Shown: one piece after another, positions 37,191-48,584 of the stretch
Numbering within the stretch: the stretch's first letter is position 1
Layout of the letters: every line of letters begins with the position of its first letter
NCBI GenBank assembly: GCA_034387635.1
Contig: JAOANU010000026.1
Span: 62,001 to 126,000, forward strand
Direction: 5' to 3'
Source: Rhodosporidiobolus odoratus
Lineage: Eukaryota > Basidiomycota > Microbotryomycetes > Sporidiobolales > Sporidiobolaceae
Length of the DNA: 64,000 nucleotides
Notes under the pieces: model-generated
The model's database searches: none
The model's input: the letters and a program-made list of their open reading frames with translations, nothing else
Told to the model about the DNA's origin: nothing
Translations under genes and position numbers: made by a program

Positions 37191-38402
37191 ATGTTCCGCC
37201 CTTCATTGCGCCGCTTAGCCGCGGAGATCTCGAGCACTAGCAACGTCGGTTGCTCGTCTACTCCCGCCGCAGAGCTGTTACCGCCCCTCGTCTTGTACCG
37301 GAGACTGTTGAGGGTTCATCGTAAAGTGCTACCGAGGGAACTCAGGGTCATGGGGGACGAGTATGTAAAGGTACGCTCACTTCACTACACTGCACGAGCT
37401 CCTATGGGCATTGCTGGAAAGCCTTCACCACCTGACCGCCACTTTGTCCGAATCTCGCTTCCGCATCAATCCGATTCACCTTTCGACACGTCCCGCTTTA
37501 CTCGACCCACATTGTACTCGTCTCGCTGTACCGCACCGGCCTCTCCTCCTCACTCTGACAATGGCGCCCCTTCCGGCCTTCCACCCACTTTACCCTTCTG
37601 CGCGATGTTTCTACGACCTCCGCGTTTGCTTCTACGACACTGCTCTCGAGTACCAGGCCGAGTTCCGTCGCACTCGTACCTCCGACAACCCACTGCACAT
37701 CGTTGGCTTTTTGGGAGAATGGGGAAAATACCTCGAGTACGTTTGCGTTGTCCTTTCTTTGAATCTCGCCTAGCCATTTCAGGCGTCGTGCGCGCCTTTT
37801 GGTCACGACTCGTAGCTTGAGACGATGTGGCTGTACAGGCCCAATCGATGATCAGATCAGGCTAACGCGACTGCTTTGTTTCTTTCTGTTCCTGTTCAGT
37901 TTCCACGAATCCCAACTGCCTTCCTCTCCTACGACTCCCTCTTCCTCTCCCTTTTCCTCTTCCGTACCTGCAAACTCTGCACCTGTATCCTCGTCTTCAT
38001 CCTCGACATCACCCTCAGCAGCACAAGAGCAACGCGAAAAAGCCGCCTGGGAACGGTTGAAAGTCGGGCAAAAACTCGACGAGGGCGTCATGGAACAGGT
38101 CCGTCTCGTGCTTTGCCCTCTTCGTTCTCTCGGTACCGTACCCTGCCTGGTCTCCTCCATCCAGCTATGTCAGCTGCTGACCAAGACCCTCTCACGTGCA
38201 CGTGTGGAATCAGCTCTCGGCCGATCAAATAGGTCAACTCTACGAGCTGTTCCTCTCTACCAAGGACGTGTTCCTTACTCCTGAGGAAGCCGAAGAGAAG
38301 GCGAGACTCGCGGCGGCTGGTATCAGCAACGGGGCAGAAGGAGAAGAGAGTGGGTTGGTACAAGCTGCGGAGGAATTGGTGAAGAAGAATCGGGGAGACT
38401 AG
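37191..38402 (+). CDS. SDHAF3: Succinate dehydrogenase assembly factor 3 (Acn9 family)
   Basis: Mitochondrial matrix chaperone of the LYR family that helps mature the iron-sulfur subunit of succinate dehydrogenase (complex II). Starts MFRPSLRRLAAEISSTSN, an Arg/Ser-rich presequence. The LYR-type motif reads LVLYRRLLRVHRKVLPRELR, followed by MGDEYVK and, after an intron of roughly 280 bp, EFRRTRTSDNPLHIVGFLGE and WGKYL. This is close to Acn9/SDHAF3 in order and spacing. The C-terminal part holds LKVGQKLDEGVMEQ, then LSADQIGQLYELFLSTKD and a charged end VKKNRGD (TAG 38400-38402). A Ser/Pro-rich insert between the two conserved parts is lineage-specific. The first intron is long for this window. 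Confidence 0.88.
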
Positions 38403-38629
38403 TCTGGGCAAGAGATGTCATGCGGACAGTTATGCGGTGTGAATCGCAGACGAATGCTGAATTACGGAGTGCTCGGCGAGAGTTTGAGCGAGCGATATTG
38501 AGGTCGAGACTCGACAGCTGTCCGAGGCCTAAGCTTGATGTGCTGCGGGGCGACGAGCATGACAAAGAAAAAGCACGAACAAACTGATTCCATTCCCTGC
38601 TGTCCGGTCACGAGACAGAGAACGAAGTA

Positions 38630-39286
38630 CTAGGCGTACGCAACAATCCTCGCCGGTTTCGTTCACTTCTCAGAATTAAAGTGAAAAGTGACTTCTGACC
38701 GGTTTTCACTTTCTAGCTGTTGTTGCGTAGAGCAAAACGCACTTTCTGCTCGCCTCACTTTCAAGGCCGGCTGCCCGCTTCTGTCCCGCTCTCCTACGCC
38801 TTACGCAATGTCAGCCTGCTTGTTACACGCTCGCACGGCCACTGGAGACCGAAGCAAGACCGCAGAGCTTCAATAGAGCGCGTTAGCTGACCCCTACTCC
38901 TCCTGCCGCGCCCTCAACTCACGATCTCGCGCTCTGCCACCAACTTGAGACACTCGCCCGCTGCCGTCACCGCCTCTATACACTCCTGCAGTATGCGCAC
39001 TTCCTCCGCAGCGCTCAAGACGACGTAGTTGCGGTGTTGGGAGGCGGTTGAAACATGTCGTGAGAGGGCTAAGAGGCGTGGGCGGCGTGGGCGTGACAAA
39101 GTGAAAAGTGAAAAGTGAACAGGCGGCCACCGGAGCCTCAGTTCTGACGCCCGGAACGGCGACGAGCACTTTCCAGAATAAGTGAACAGTGGGCACTTTC
39201 AGATCTGCCGCTGCATTTCTGCGTAGTCACTTGGCACTTTATTCTGACCCGTCCAAAAAGTGAAAAAGATTGTTGCGTACCCCTAC
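38630..39286. mobile_element. MITE-like element with 19-bp inverted ends and TA flanks
   Basis: Left end CTAGGCGTACGCAACAATC (38630-38648). The complement of the right end (39268-39286) is GTAGGGGTACGCAACAATC, so 17 of 19 match. Both ends are flanked by TA (38628-38629, 39287-39288), consistent with a TA target duplication as in Tc1/mariner-type elements, though a dinucleotide is weak evidence. Twelve AAAGTG or CACTTT words lie in two clusters: 38678-38761 and 39098-39263. An inner copy of TGTTGCGTA lies near 38721. A minus-strand open piece (NYVVLSAAEEVRILQEC to KLVAEREI) ends at a GTGAGT donor and may be a relic of an exon. No full transposase is present, so it would depend on another element. 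Confidence 0.65.
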
Positions 39287-39387
39287 TACGCTGGCACAAA
39301 CATCCCGTACAAACCAATTTAGATTCCCTTTTGAGCTTCCCTGTACTCCAACAGCAAACGAACCGGGACTGCTCATCTCAGCGAGAC

Positions 39388-42300
39388 CTAGAACAGCATG
39401 TACCCTTGACTGAGAGGCAACTTGGTCGCCGGTTCAATGGTGCAATGTTCGCCATCGGCTTCGACCTGCAGAAATGTCGTGCCGAGCGGAGGCGGGGAAG
39501 GCGACGGGGATCAGTCTATGTATTCTGTCCTGCCCTCCGTTGTAGCCCTTCGCGGGAGAGCTGTAAACGAGATAGAGAGATTGGAAGGAAAAAAGCGAGG
39601 GCAAAAAGACAAAAAAGGAGAAAAAATGAGGCAGAAACGGGGAACCGAACGTACCCGATAAGTCTCAGGATCGACCGTAATCTTGGGCAGTTCAGAGTTG
39701 TTCTTCATATCCTTCTTAGTAACCGACCTACACCCTCTGACCGGTATGGCTTCTTTCGAAAGATTGTAAGAAGCGATAGTACCTGCGTTTCGCGTGTCGC
39801 GCCGAGTCGTCTCAGTGTGTCAGCGATGAGGAAGGAGACGAGAAAGAGGAGCGAGGAGAAAGAAGAGAGACGAACCAGAAGTAACGCTCAACTCGCTGAC
39901 AAAGAGAACAGAGTTTAGAGCGGCGGCTTTGGGGTGAGAACCCCACATTGGGCGACCGTAGACGGGTTGAACGGTTGGGATGGACTGGAACAGGTATAGC
40001 GAAGAAATCGAGAAGACAGGACGAGCGGGTCAGAGAGGAGAGTCAGCGCTCGGAGAGGAAGGAAGGCAAACATGGAGGTGAAGACAGGACGTACAGCATT
40101 CGCATCGCCCATCTATCACAGCGATCCATCATCCCGCAGTCAGCTAAGTCGCAGAATGCACTAAAAGGCCAAGGAGAACCCTGTGACGCACATTCGCCCA
40201 AGCCACCACCCCTCCCTTGATGACCATCTCAGGCCTCACGCCAAAATTTGCCGGAGTCCAAAGGACCAAATCGGCCAATTTCCCAGGAGCAATGTCACCG
40301 ACGACGTGCGAGATCCCATGAGCTAGGGCGGGGTTGATGGTGTATTTGGCGATGTAGCGCTATTGTGGAGGGGAGAAGGCGAGCGTTTAGCATGTGTTGT
40401 CGAGGTAAAGAGACTCGGTAGGGAATGTAAAGACGGACCTTGACCCTCTCGTTGTCGACTCCCTCTACCTTCTCCCCCTTCATCGGACCCCTAAACTCCT
40501 TGAGTTTACTAGCCGTCCTCCAAGTACGAGAAACGACTTCTCCGATCCGACCCCTGTACCCAACCACCACAACCAGTCAGGGACCACTAACGCATTGAGA
40601 GACGAGAGAGAGGAAAGATACTGGGACGTGGGAGGGACATAGGAAAAACCAAGGTACGTACATAGCTTGCGAATCGGACGAAATGATGGAAATGGCGCCA
40701 ATATCATGAAGGACATCTTCAGCTGCGACGGTTGCGCCTCGAATCCGAGATTCGGCAAAAGCGATGTCTTCCGCTGCGGTACACAGTTTTGCGGTCAGAG
40801 TCAGAATCGGGTGTGAGGGGGACGAGTTAGAGGAAAGGAGGGAGAAAGGGAAACGAACGGATAGCGCGGTCCAGGTGGTGGCAGACCATGAGCATCTGCC
40901 GATTTCAGAACACAGCAGTTAGCGCTACGGTGCAGACAGGCTTAAGGTGGAGAGAATGCTCACATCAAGGTGCTCATCGAGCTGCCAACCACACCGAAGA
41001 CAAAGGAGGCGTTAGTGGTGAGGGCCGCCATTGCAGGCGTGCGTCGAACCGATTAGTCACGCACCGTGTTCGTGCAGTAAGGCCTCGTCGGGTTTGTCGA
41101 AGACGGAAGGAAGTTTGATTCGCCCGTGCACTGCGAATCGGATGAGCGCAGAAAGTGGGAGAAATTGTCAGTAACACCGGCAAACCAACTGTGTCGCGAA
41201 GTTAGGGACGTACCACGATGATATCCGGCGCATGTCCACCCCTTCAAAGTGAACGAATCCCCGGCCATTCAGTCAGCGAACTCAACTCCAATCCAACGGG
41301 CTTCTCGATCCGATTTAAGGTGAAAAGGAAGACACCGAGCGTACCCAGCTCCCTCACAATGATAAGCATGTATGGTTCTCCCCTTTGCCGCCTTGAACGT
41401 ATCCTCGACATACCCCGCTTCGCTCAACGTGTCCGAATGGAGATTGATCTGAACGTCGAATTCGTCTCCGATTGAGAGGGCGTTGTCGATAGTGGCGGGG
41501 GTGGAACCCCAATCCTACCATACCAAGTGTACGTTGCGGTTTCGCGTCAGCGCAGTCCGATGAAAGACAAGTGAGACAGGATAGCACGACCCGGAGAGAA
41601 AGACACGAAACTCACCTCATGCAACTTCAACCCAGCACACCCCCCTCTCACCTGATCCACCAACCCCTCTCGGCCCGAATCGTTCCCTTTACCCGTAAAC
41701 GCAAAATTAAGTGCCACAGTATCGGTGGCGGCCATCATACTTTTTAGGTAGGTTTGGGAGGGGGTACAGGTGGTGGCTTTGGAGCCGGCTGTGGGACCTG
41801 TGCCGCCGCCTATGAGGGTGGTCTGCGCGTGAGTAGACGAGAGGGGTGGATGGGAACGGAGGGGGGACGGAAGGAAGAGGAGAGGGAGGGGGGAGAGGGG
41901 AGTAGGTTGAGAAGGTCAACTGGGGGGATCTTCAAGCTCCGTTCGCTTGGACGACTGCCGGGAAGGGAGGAAGGATGGGCAAGGAGGTACGCACGATACC
42001 ACTCGCCAACGCCTCCTCACAGAGCTGCGGACAGATATAATGCACTTCAAACCCCCCGTTCAAGTCAGTCTCAACTTCTTTCTTCTCCGTTTCGTTCCAC
42101 CTCTCTCGAACGAGGAAGAGAGACGGGAAGGAAGGACGTACCATGCGCATCCACCGCCCCAGCTGTCAAGATCAACTTCTCTCCTGCAATAACCTCCGTG
42201 TTGACTCCGATGATCATCCCAGCCGTGACCCCATCCATAACATCGGGGTTCCCACCTTTCCCCACTCCAACTATGCGGTGATTCTTGAGACCGACGTCGG

Positions 42301-44330
42301 CCTGCGCGCGCGCGGATACGCGTTTCAGCGTCAGCGGGATTTACGGGAAGGATGGGGAGGAGAAGGGAAAGAGGCCGATGAAGAGGGAGGAAAGGTGGAA
42401 AAGATAGAGAAGTGGGCGTTACCTTGTATATACCATTCCAATCAATAATCAACGCATTGGTGATGATCAAATCCAGAGTCTCCGAGTCGGGTAAACCGGT
42501 CGCTTGACCCATTCCTTCTCGAATAACTTTGCCTGTTCATTCAAAATCCCCGATTTTTTTCAACCGGTCAGTCAACATCGTTCGCGCGAGTGAGGTGCGG
42601 TGGATTGGAAGGGAGAGTAAGAAAGGGATTGCATTTGGAGAAGAAAAGAAAGCGAGAGAGAGAGAGACGGCAAGACAACTTACCACCCCCGAACTTCCCC
42701 TCATCCCCATAAACCGTCCAATCCCCCTCAACCTGCACCCAAAGCCCCGTATCCCCCAACCTAACCCTGTCCCCCATCGTGGGTCCAAACATACTAGCAT
42801 AACTCTCTCTCGAAATCGTCGTAGCGGGGATTATGGAGGTGTCGGTTGTGGGAGGGGGGAAGTCGGAGGGGTTTGGGGTGTGGAGGAAACCGAGGGAGGT
42901 AAGACGCGAGAGGGTGGAGGAGGTGAGGGAGGAGTCGGAGAGGTGCGAGGAGAGGGAGGAGTTGAGGAGGAGGTTGCCGCCTGAGACGATTCGAGACGCA
43001 GGGTAGGTGGGGCCGACACACACAGGTCAGAACAGCGGAAGAGCGGTGAAGGGGCTGAGCTGAGAGAAAGACGTACCACTGACGACTTTCTTTCCTCCGA
43101 TACTGACAAGCGTGACAGTCTTTGTTTCTCCTGGCTCGAACCTGACGGCCGTACCGGCGGCGATATCGAGACGCTTGAAGAAGGCGGCTTGACGGTCAAA
43201 GGATAGGGCTCGGTTCGTTTCTGTGAAATGGAAGTGAGAGCCGACCTGCGCACGAGGACATGAAGGTCAAAGGAGGCTCATCTCTGGGTCTCGCGCATAC
43301 GAAATTGTCTGTATTCCAGTCGTCAAGTTCCCTCGGGAGACGTGGGGGAAAACCGCCGTTCCGCCGAGTCTCGCGATTCACGAGCTAGGACTTGGGTACG
43401 ACCGGCCGATCGCCTAGTATACATCGCGGCAGATGATTGGAGAAGAAGCGCACCTGTATGGGCCTATCGCCCGTGTTGGTAACCCTGACCTTGACCCTCT
43501 CCCTCCCTTCATTAATCGTAATCCCCTCCTTCCTAAGTACCATCTCCCCAGGCGTGATATAATCCTCCCTGACCTCCTCCGAGGGGAACACACCCGGAGC
43601 AGGGATGGGTAAGAAAGACCCGTACAAGGCGAGCGAGAGGTCGAGGGTTGTTCCGGAAGTGGCGATGGGGTCGTGGACGGTTACGAGGAAGACTCCATCG
43701 GGAAAGGCACCTTCTACTTGGAGTTCGTGAAGGAGGGAGGGGACGGCCTGGAAGAGACAGGAGGGGTGTGATCAGTGTGTAACATGAGGAGGGGAAAGAG
43801 AAAAATGAACGGTGGTTAGGTCGAAAGACGTACAGGTTGTACATGGATTCGACCGAGAATCTGCTTGCCTGCATAGATCAAGAGGTAGCGAAAGAGCAGG
43901 TCGCTGGATCAGCTAGGCCGTTTTGCAGCACATCGTTGCCTACTGTAGCGAGGTGTCGGCGACCCGCAGGTGGTGGGCGGATCGCCTAGCGATAAGCGTG
44001 CGGCCTTGGCGACTCGATTGTATCGGCTATACTACCTCTGTCCGCGGTCAACAGCTACCCTCGTGCGGCTGTTGGCGATTTTGTTCCCCCACCCGCTTCG
44101 TCCGCCTGTACCGATAACGCAGATCCGAACCGGGACTGACCTATGCTCATCAACTCAGCCACACTGTGCTTGCCATCCCTGATCAGCTCGTGGAGTACAT
44201 TGGCGATCAAAGCTGTGGCTTCTGGAGGGTTGAGACGGATTCCTCTGGCTAACCGCTTTTGGGCGAGAGTCCCGGCTAGGTGAATGGTTTGGAGTTTATC
44301 GAGTTCGCGGGGGAGAAGATTGAAGGCCAT
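39388..44330 (-). CDS. URE1: Urease, single-chain fungal type
   Basis: Nickel enzyme that splits urea into ammonia and carbamate in the cytosol. The fungal gene fuses bacterial gamma, beta and alpha parts, all visible in order. Gamma: [20 protein letters not shown], then [20 protein letters not shown]. Beta: [20 protein letters not shown] and [20 protein letters not shown]. Alpha: [20 protein letters not shown], the nickel His pair in [11 protein letters not shown] (formed across an intron), the carbamylated Lys in [31 protein letters not shown], the flap His in MVCHHLD, and [11 protein letters not shown]. It ends [10 protein letters not shown] at TAG 39388-39390. It has more than ten introns. 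It needs accessory proteins for nickel loading; none is in the window. It diverges from a hydrolase gene. Confidence 0.95.
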
Positions 44331-44651
44331 GACTGTCTTTGTATCCCCTTTATGGGTTTGATAAGCGAGATCGACGAGTGTGAGAGGGAGACAAGCGGAT
44401 TCAAACTGATGAGAATTGAGGTTGACGATAACAGCTCACGACTACCCATCAAAAGCCACTCTGTCTCGCTGACCCAGTCTAACAGACTACTCGTGACCCA
44501 CTCTACCTGGACCGGCCGTTCCCCCCGTCCTTTCGGCCACCTTATCCTCCTCCTTCTGGCTCCGCATCATCATCCCGTTACCCTTCCGTTTTAGCAACAT
44601 AGTGACCGCCCCGAGTCTCTCCAGCTGCTCAGCCATCTCACCGCATTCACA
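44331..44651. promoter_or_regulatory. Divergent promoter, urease / hydrolase
   Basis: A 321-bp spacer between two start codons on opposite strands. I cannot name specific elements. Confidence 0.5.
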
Positions 44652-46197
44652 ATGTCCTCTGTTTCCGCCCTACCGGCTTCTCCACCCTCCGAGCGTCAAC
44701 TCGTCGAAACAGCGGAAGACGTCTCTCGCATCACTTCCATCTTTGATCCTGCCACCCTGGTCAAACGGGGATACTGCAGAGTAGCGAGGGGCTCGGATCG
44801 CAAGGTGGACGAGCACAAAATGTATTACGGTTCGTCCTTCCCTTCCCGCTTCCTCCTCTTTTCCCTCTCTGTTCTCTGAAACTCCGTTGTACGGTCTCCA
44901 GAACTGCACGGCTCGACCGACCCCAAAGCGAGAAAGCTAGTCATGATCATGGGTCTCTCCAATTCCGCCTTTGTATGTCTTCCCTATTCCTTTCTCACTC
45001 GCTTTCCTGCTCACCCAAGAGAACCTTTTCGTTGACTTGGACAGGCCTGGCACGCCCAACTCCCCTATTTCTCCCGCCTCCCCAATTACTCAGTCCTAGT
45101 CTTCGATCACCTCGGCGTCGGCCATTCGACCTCCCCCTCTCACCCTTCACTGGCCTTCTTGACACGGTACACTACGTCGGAAATGGCCAAAGACGTCCAG
45201 GAACTGTTGGATTTCGTGGGATGGACACAAGAGGTTCGTGCAGGTGGGGAGGGAGGGGTGGAGTGTGTTGGGATCAGTATGGGAGGGATGGTAGCGCAGG
45301 AATTGGTTCGTTGCGCCATTTGGTTTTCACCTTACTCGAGCCTTTCCTCCCCACATTAGAGGCTGACGACGATCCATCTCCTTCACTCAACGTTATATTG
45401 TAGGCCCTTCTCATCCCCTCTCGCATCCGCACCCTCCTCTTAACCTCCACCTCCCCCGGCTCTTCCTCCCTCCTCCCCTCTCTCCCTTCGAGGAAAGCTA
45501 CCACCCTCATCGTGAAACAATCCCTGGGATTGATCAAGACGCCTGAGGAGCAGATTGAAGGGGTCGTCGGGACGCTTTTCCCGAAGGAGTGGTTGGAGGG
45601 CATTGCTGGGGATGGAGAGGAGGGAGAGGGAGGAGGGAGGAGGGAGGTTTTGATCAAGGTGCGTGGCGTGGCGATTCAACCTCTGCCGCTCTTATCTTCA
45701 AGCCGGTTTCGAACTTGCCGATGGTGTTTCTAGGAATTCCTCCACCGCTACCACCTGAATCAACGTCAACCCCTCTCTGGTCGAATGGGTCAAACCTTTG
45801 CCGTCCTCTCTCACTATGTCTCTCCTTCTCGCCTGACCGAGATTGCCAAGTCGGTTTCGAGGATCGCAGTGATCCATGGGACGGAGGATGAGTTGATTGC
45901 GGTGGAGAGGGGAAGAGAGTTAGCTAAGGGTTTACCGGTACGGTTTTCCACCTCCCCCCCTTCGGACTCCCCTTCTTGTGTGCTCTCACTCTTCACACCA
46001 ACGGTGTGCACCCACCTCGAGACGTGCCCAAAGAAGGCAGCAAACGAGGATCGAGCTAACTGCAGAGTAATTCGCAGGGCTCGACCCTGACTTTGATCCC
46101 CTCGGCTGGTCACGCCCTTCCTCGCCAATTCACGAAGCAATACAACGAATGGATTCGTACGAACATTGAGAGGGAGGAATGGACGTTCGGGCCCTGA
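44652..46197 (+). CDS. Alpha/beta hydrolase
   Basis: Serine hydrolase of the alpha/beta fold. Starts MSSVSALPASPPSERQ. The strand before the oxyanion region reads KLVMIMGLSNSAFAWHAQL, then YSVLVFDHLGVGHSTSP. The nucleophile elbow is CVGISMGGMVAQEL. The acid is in AVIHGTEDELIAVERG, and the His in LIPSAGHALPRQF. The end is NIEREEWTFGP and TGA 46195-46197. Exons are short and join in phase. The long helical cap region (QSLGLIKTPEEQIEGVVG, LFPKEWLEG) has no assigned substrate. Relatives are annotated as esterases or epoxide hydrolases; the substrate cannot be inferred here. It diverges from urease, with no sign that the two act together. Confidence 0.87.
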
Positions 46198-46795
46198 AAC
46201 CCTTACTGTACTGGCGGGGGAGCGAGAAGGAAGGGGACGAAATGTACGTTCACTGACGCTGGCACTCGCTTGCTTTTTTCTTTGTTATCTGCAGCCATTT
46301 CAGTAGACCGCTGACCATTGATACAACTTAGTCTGTACTGGGCTGTATCGTTGTTGCTTGTATTCATTTCTGTGCGCCTCATGCAGATTGTATCCAGCCT
46401 CTCTCCGCGACGCGTCCTCGCACTCGTCGTCCCCGCACACCGCGACGCATTCGGCTTGGAAAAAACTCCCTCCTACGGAACGATCTGTTCGTTCAACGGA
46501 CGAGGAACCGCAGATACGGAGTTGGTCCAGACTTTCCTGTGCGCTTCAGCCAGTTCCCCGTCAACGTGTTAGCCTCCCTCCTGTCCTCGTTGAATTCTAC
46601 TCCATCTTGCAGTGCGAAGCGCGTCGGCAGCAGTTCTCACCATTGAGTGTATGTAGAGCCTTGTCTCAGCTCATCTCATCTGATCTAATCTCCCGTCGTC
46701 TCCTTCATCTCAACTCTCGTCTCTCCCCACTTGCGGGGAGACTACTGCGACTGACGATGCGTCAACCTCGTCTTACAGCTCCAGCGCGTCTCAAT
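46198..46795. other. Intergenic stretch
   Basis: About 600 bp between the hydrolase and the next gene. Open frames here have no recognised content; 3' and 5' flanks are the likely explanation. Confidence 0.4.
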
Positions 46796-48247
46796 ATGCC
46801 TCAACTCCCCGCCGAACTCATCCGCGAACTCCCTTCTCCCCTCCTACGGGTCCCCGACTACCACATTCTATTCCTCAAGCGCCTCAACCCCTCCAGAAAC
46901 CTGATCAATCTCCTCCGGTCCCTCCCCACCCCCCCCCCACTCTCGAAGAACACGGACCCAACGACCCCCACCCACCTCACCCCTCTTCCGCGCCCTCACC
47001 CAACCTCTCCTCTTTTGCTCTCCTACTCTCCCGACTCTGACGAGTGCGCTGGGGCTCTTGAAGGCGTTTGGGGCGGATAAGGAGGGGGAATTGGGGGGTG
47101 AGTTGGAGGGGGAGGGGGAGTTGGAGGGGTGGGCTAGGGAGGTTGTTCTGGGGCCGGGGGAGGGGAGGGGGAAGATGGGGAGTCGGCAAAGATGGATGCG
47201 AGGTTGGTTTCGTCGAGGTTGGCCAGAGCTTGTGGGGGGTTGAAAGAGGTGACGGTTAGGGGAGTGGGGAGGGTGAGGGTGGAAGATCTCGTGGGGTTGA
47301 ATGGTTCTTCTTCCTTTCTCTTTCTCCTGTTGGAGAACGAACTGGGGCTGACAAGTTGTTTACTACTCACAGAGCTCACCATCCTGACTCTGAGCAACTC
47401 CCTCCTCGCCCCCTCGCTATCCTACGCCCCAGCCCTCTCCTTCCGAAATTTAACCCATCTCACATTGCACGAACTCCAGTTAACCTCCCACTCCCTCCCC
47501 GCCTCGTTCTTCTCCTCCGTCACCTCTTTGTCACTCACAACTCCTCGAGGTTCAATCGCTTCTTCACCTGGTCAACTCGCCGATTTCCTGTCATGCCTTG
47601 CACCACACTTGAGGAGTTTCGAATTACACGACCAAGCCGCCGAACATGATTCCGCTAGGCCTGGAGGGGTCAAGATCGCGCTCAACCCTCTGCACGACGC
47701 TTTCGGCTCCTTCACTTCTAACCTCACACATCTCTCGACGAGCAACACCCCCCCCTTCCTCCTCCTTTCCCTCCTTCCCTCTCAGGCTCGACGATTCCTC
47801 AAAATAGTAGGGATGGATCTCGCCGCTTCGCTCGCCGCCTTGAAGGGTAGTACTGAGAAGATGCGATGGCGCCCTCTAGTCGATTCCTTGTTGCGAGATA
47901 CGATCACCGCTTTGTCGGCCATCCTCCTCAACTCAACCTCAAACTCTGCGCCTCTGCCCCTACCGCTCCCGGAATGGGTATATGAGCTCGATTCACTCGA
48001 ACCGGTCTTTTCACCACCTAGGGCTTTCAAAGATGGATTGGGGGAGATGGTTCAGCGCTTGAGGGAAGGGTTGAAAGAGGTTGAAAGGGAAGTGGAGATC
48101 CTCCCGCTTGTCAAGATCGGGCAGGAGGTCGAAGGGAAGGCGGGCGGGGTGGAGAGGGGAAAGACTGGGTTGCGGAGAGAGGTTGAGAGGAGGGAGAGGG
48201 AGGAGAGGAGGAGGGAATGGCAGAGAGAGGACTGTTGCATGGTATGA
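46796..48247 (+). CDS. Probable F-box-like protein with two frame changes
   Basis: Starts MPQLPAELIRELPSPLLRV, an F-box-like head, then FLKRLNPSRNLINLLRSLP. The frame then seems to change near a run of nine C (46930-46940), since the next coherent stretch (LLKAFGADKEGEL) lies in another frame. It changes back near a G-rich run at about 47160-47180, before MDARLVSSRLARACGGLKEV. After a likely intron (about 47302-47371) the rest is open: ELTILTLSNSLLAPSL, FRNLTHLTLHELQLTS, LAPHLRSFELHDQA, FTSNLTHLSTSNTPP and a long charged C-terminal helix ending EDCCMV. The two frame changes cancel out, which suggests indel errors in homopolymers or an intron I did not see. Function is inferred only from the weak F-box and the leucine pattern. 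Confidence 0.5.
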
Positions 48248-48584
48248 GCTTCCATACTACTTGGTTTTTACAGGTCGTCCTGCTGGTCAGGCAACGTTGG
48301 CAAGTTTGTATTCTTGTAGCGGGATTTACTTTTCAACCAGAGGGTTTTCTGGCGTTGTTCCGCAGAATTCCCTCGTTTTGGCATTGCCCCGTCGGCGCAT
48401 CGAGGTGCTGTCGCAGAATCATGTACTCGTAGGTAGGCTTCGCTTGAGGACGATTATCTACCTCCACCTCCACCCCGTCGAGACCTCCGAGGCTCCGACC
48501 GTTCACCGGTTTCCTCTTCTTATCTATCTTGGTACTCTCCCTTGTTCCTCTCTGCCACATCGCACGCTTGTCTACACGCACACA

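Noticed and set aside
39388..46197. Urease and the divergent hydrolase as a functional pair
   Set aside because: Beyond sharing a promoter region, nothing links the substrates; no nickel or urea transport or accessory genes are nearby.
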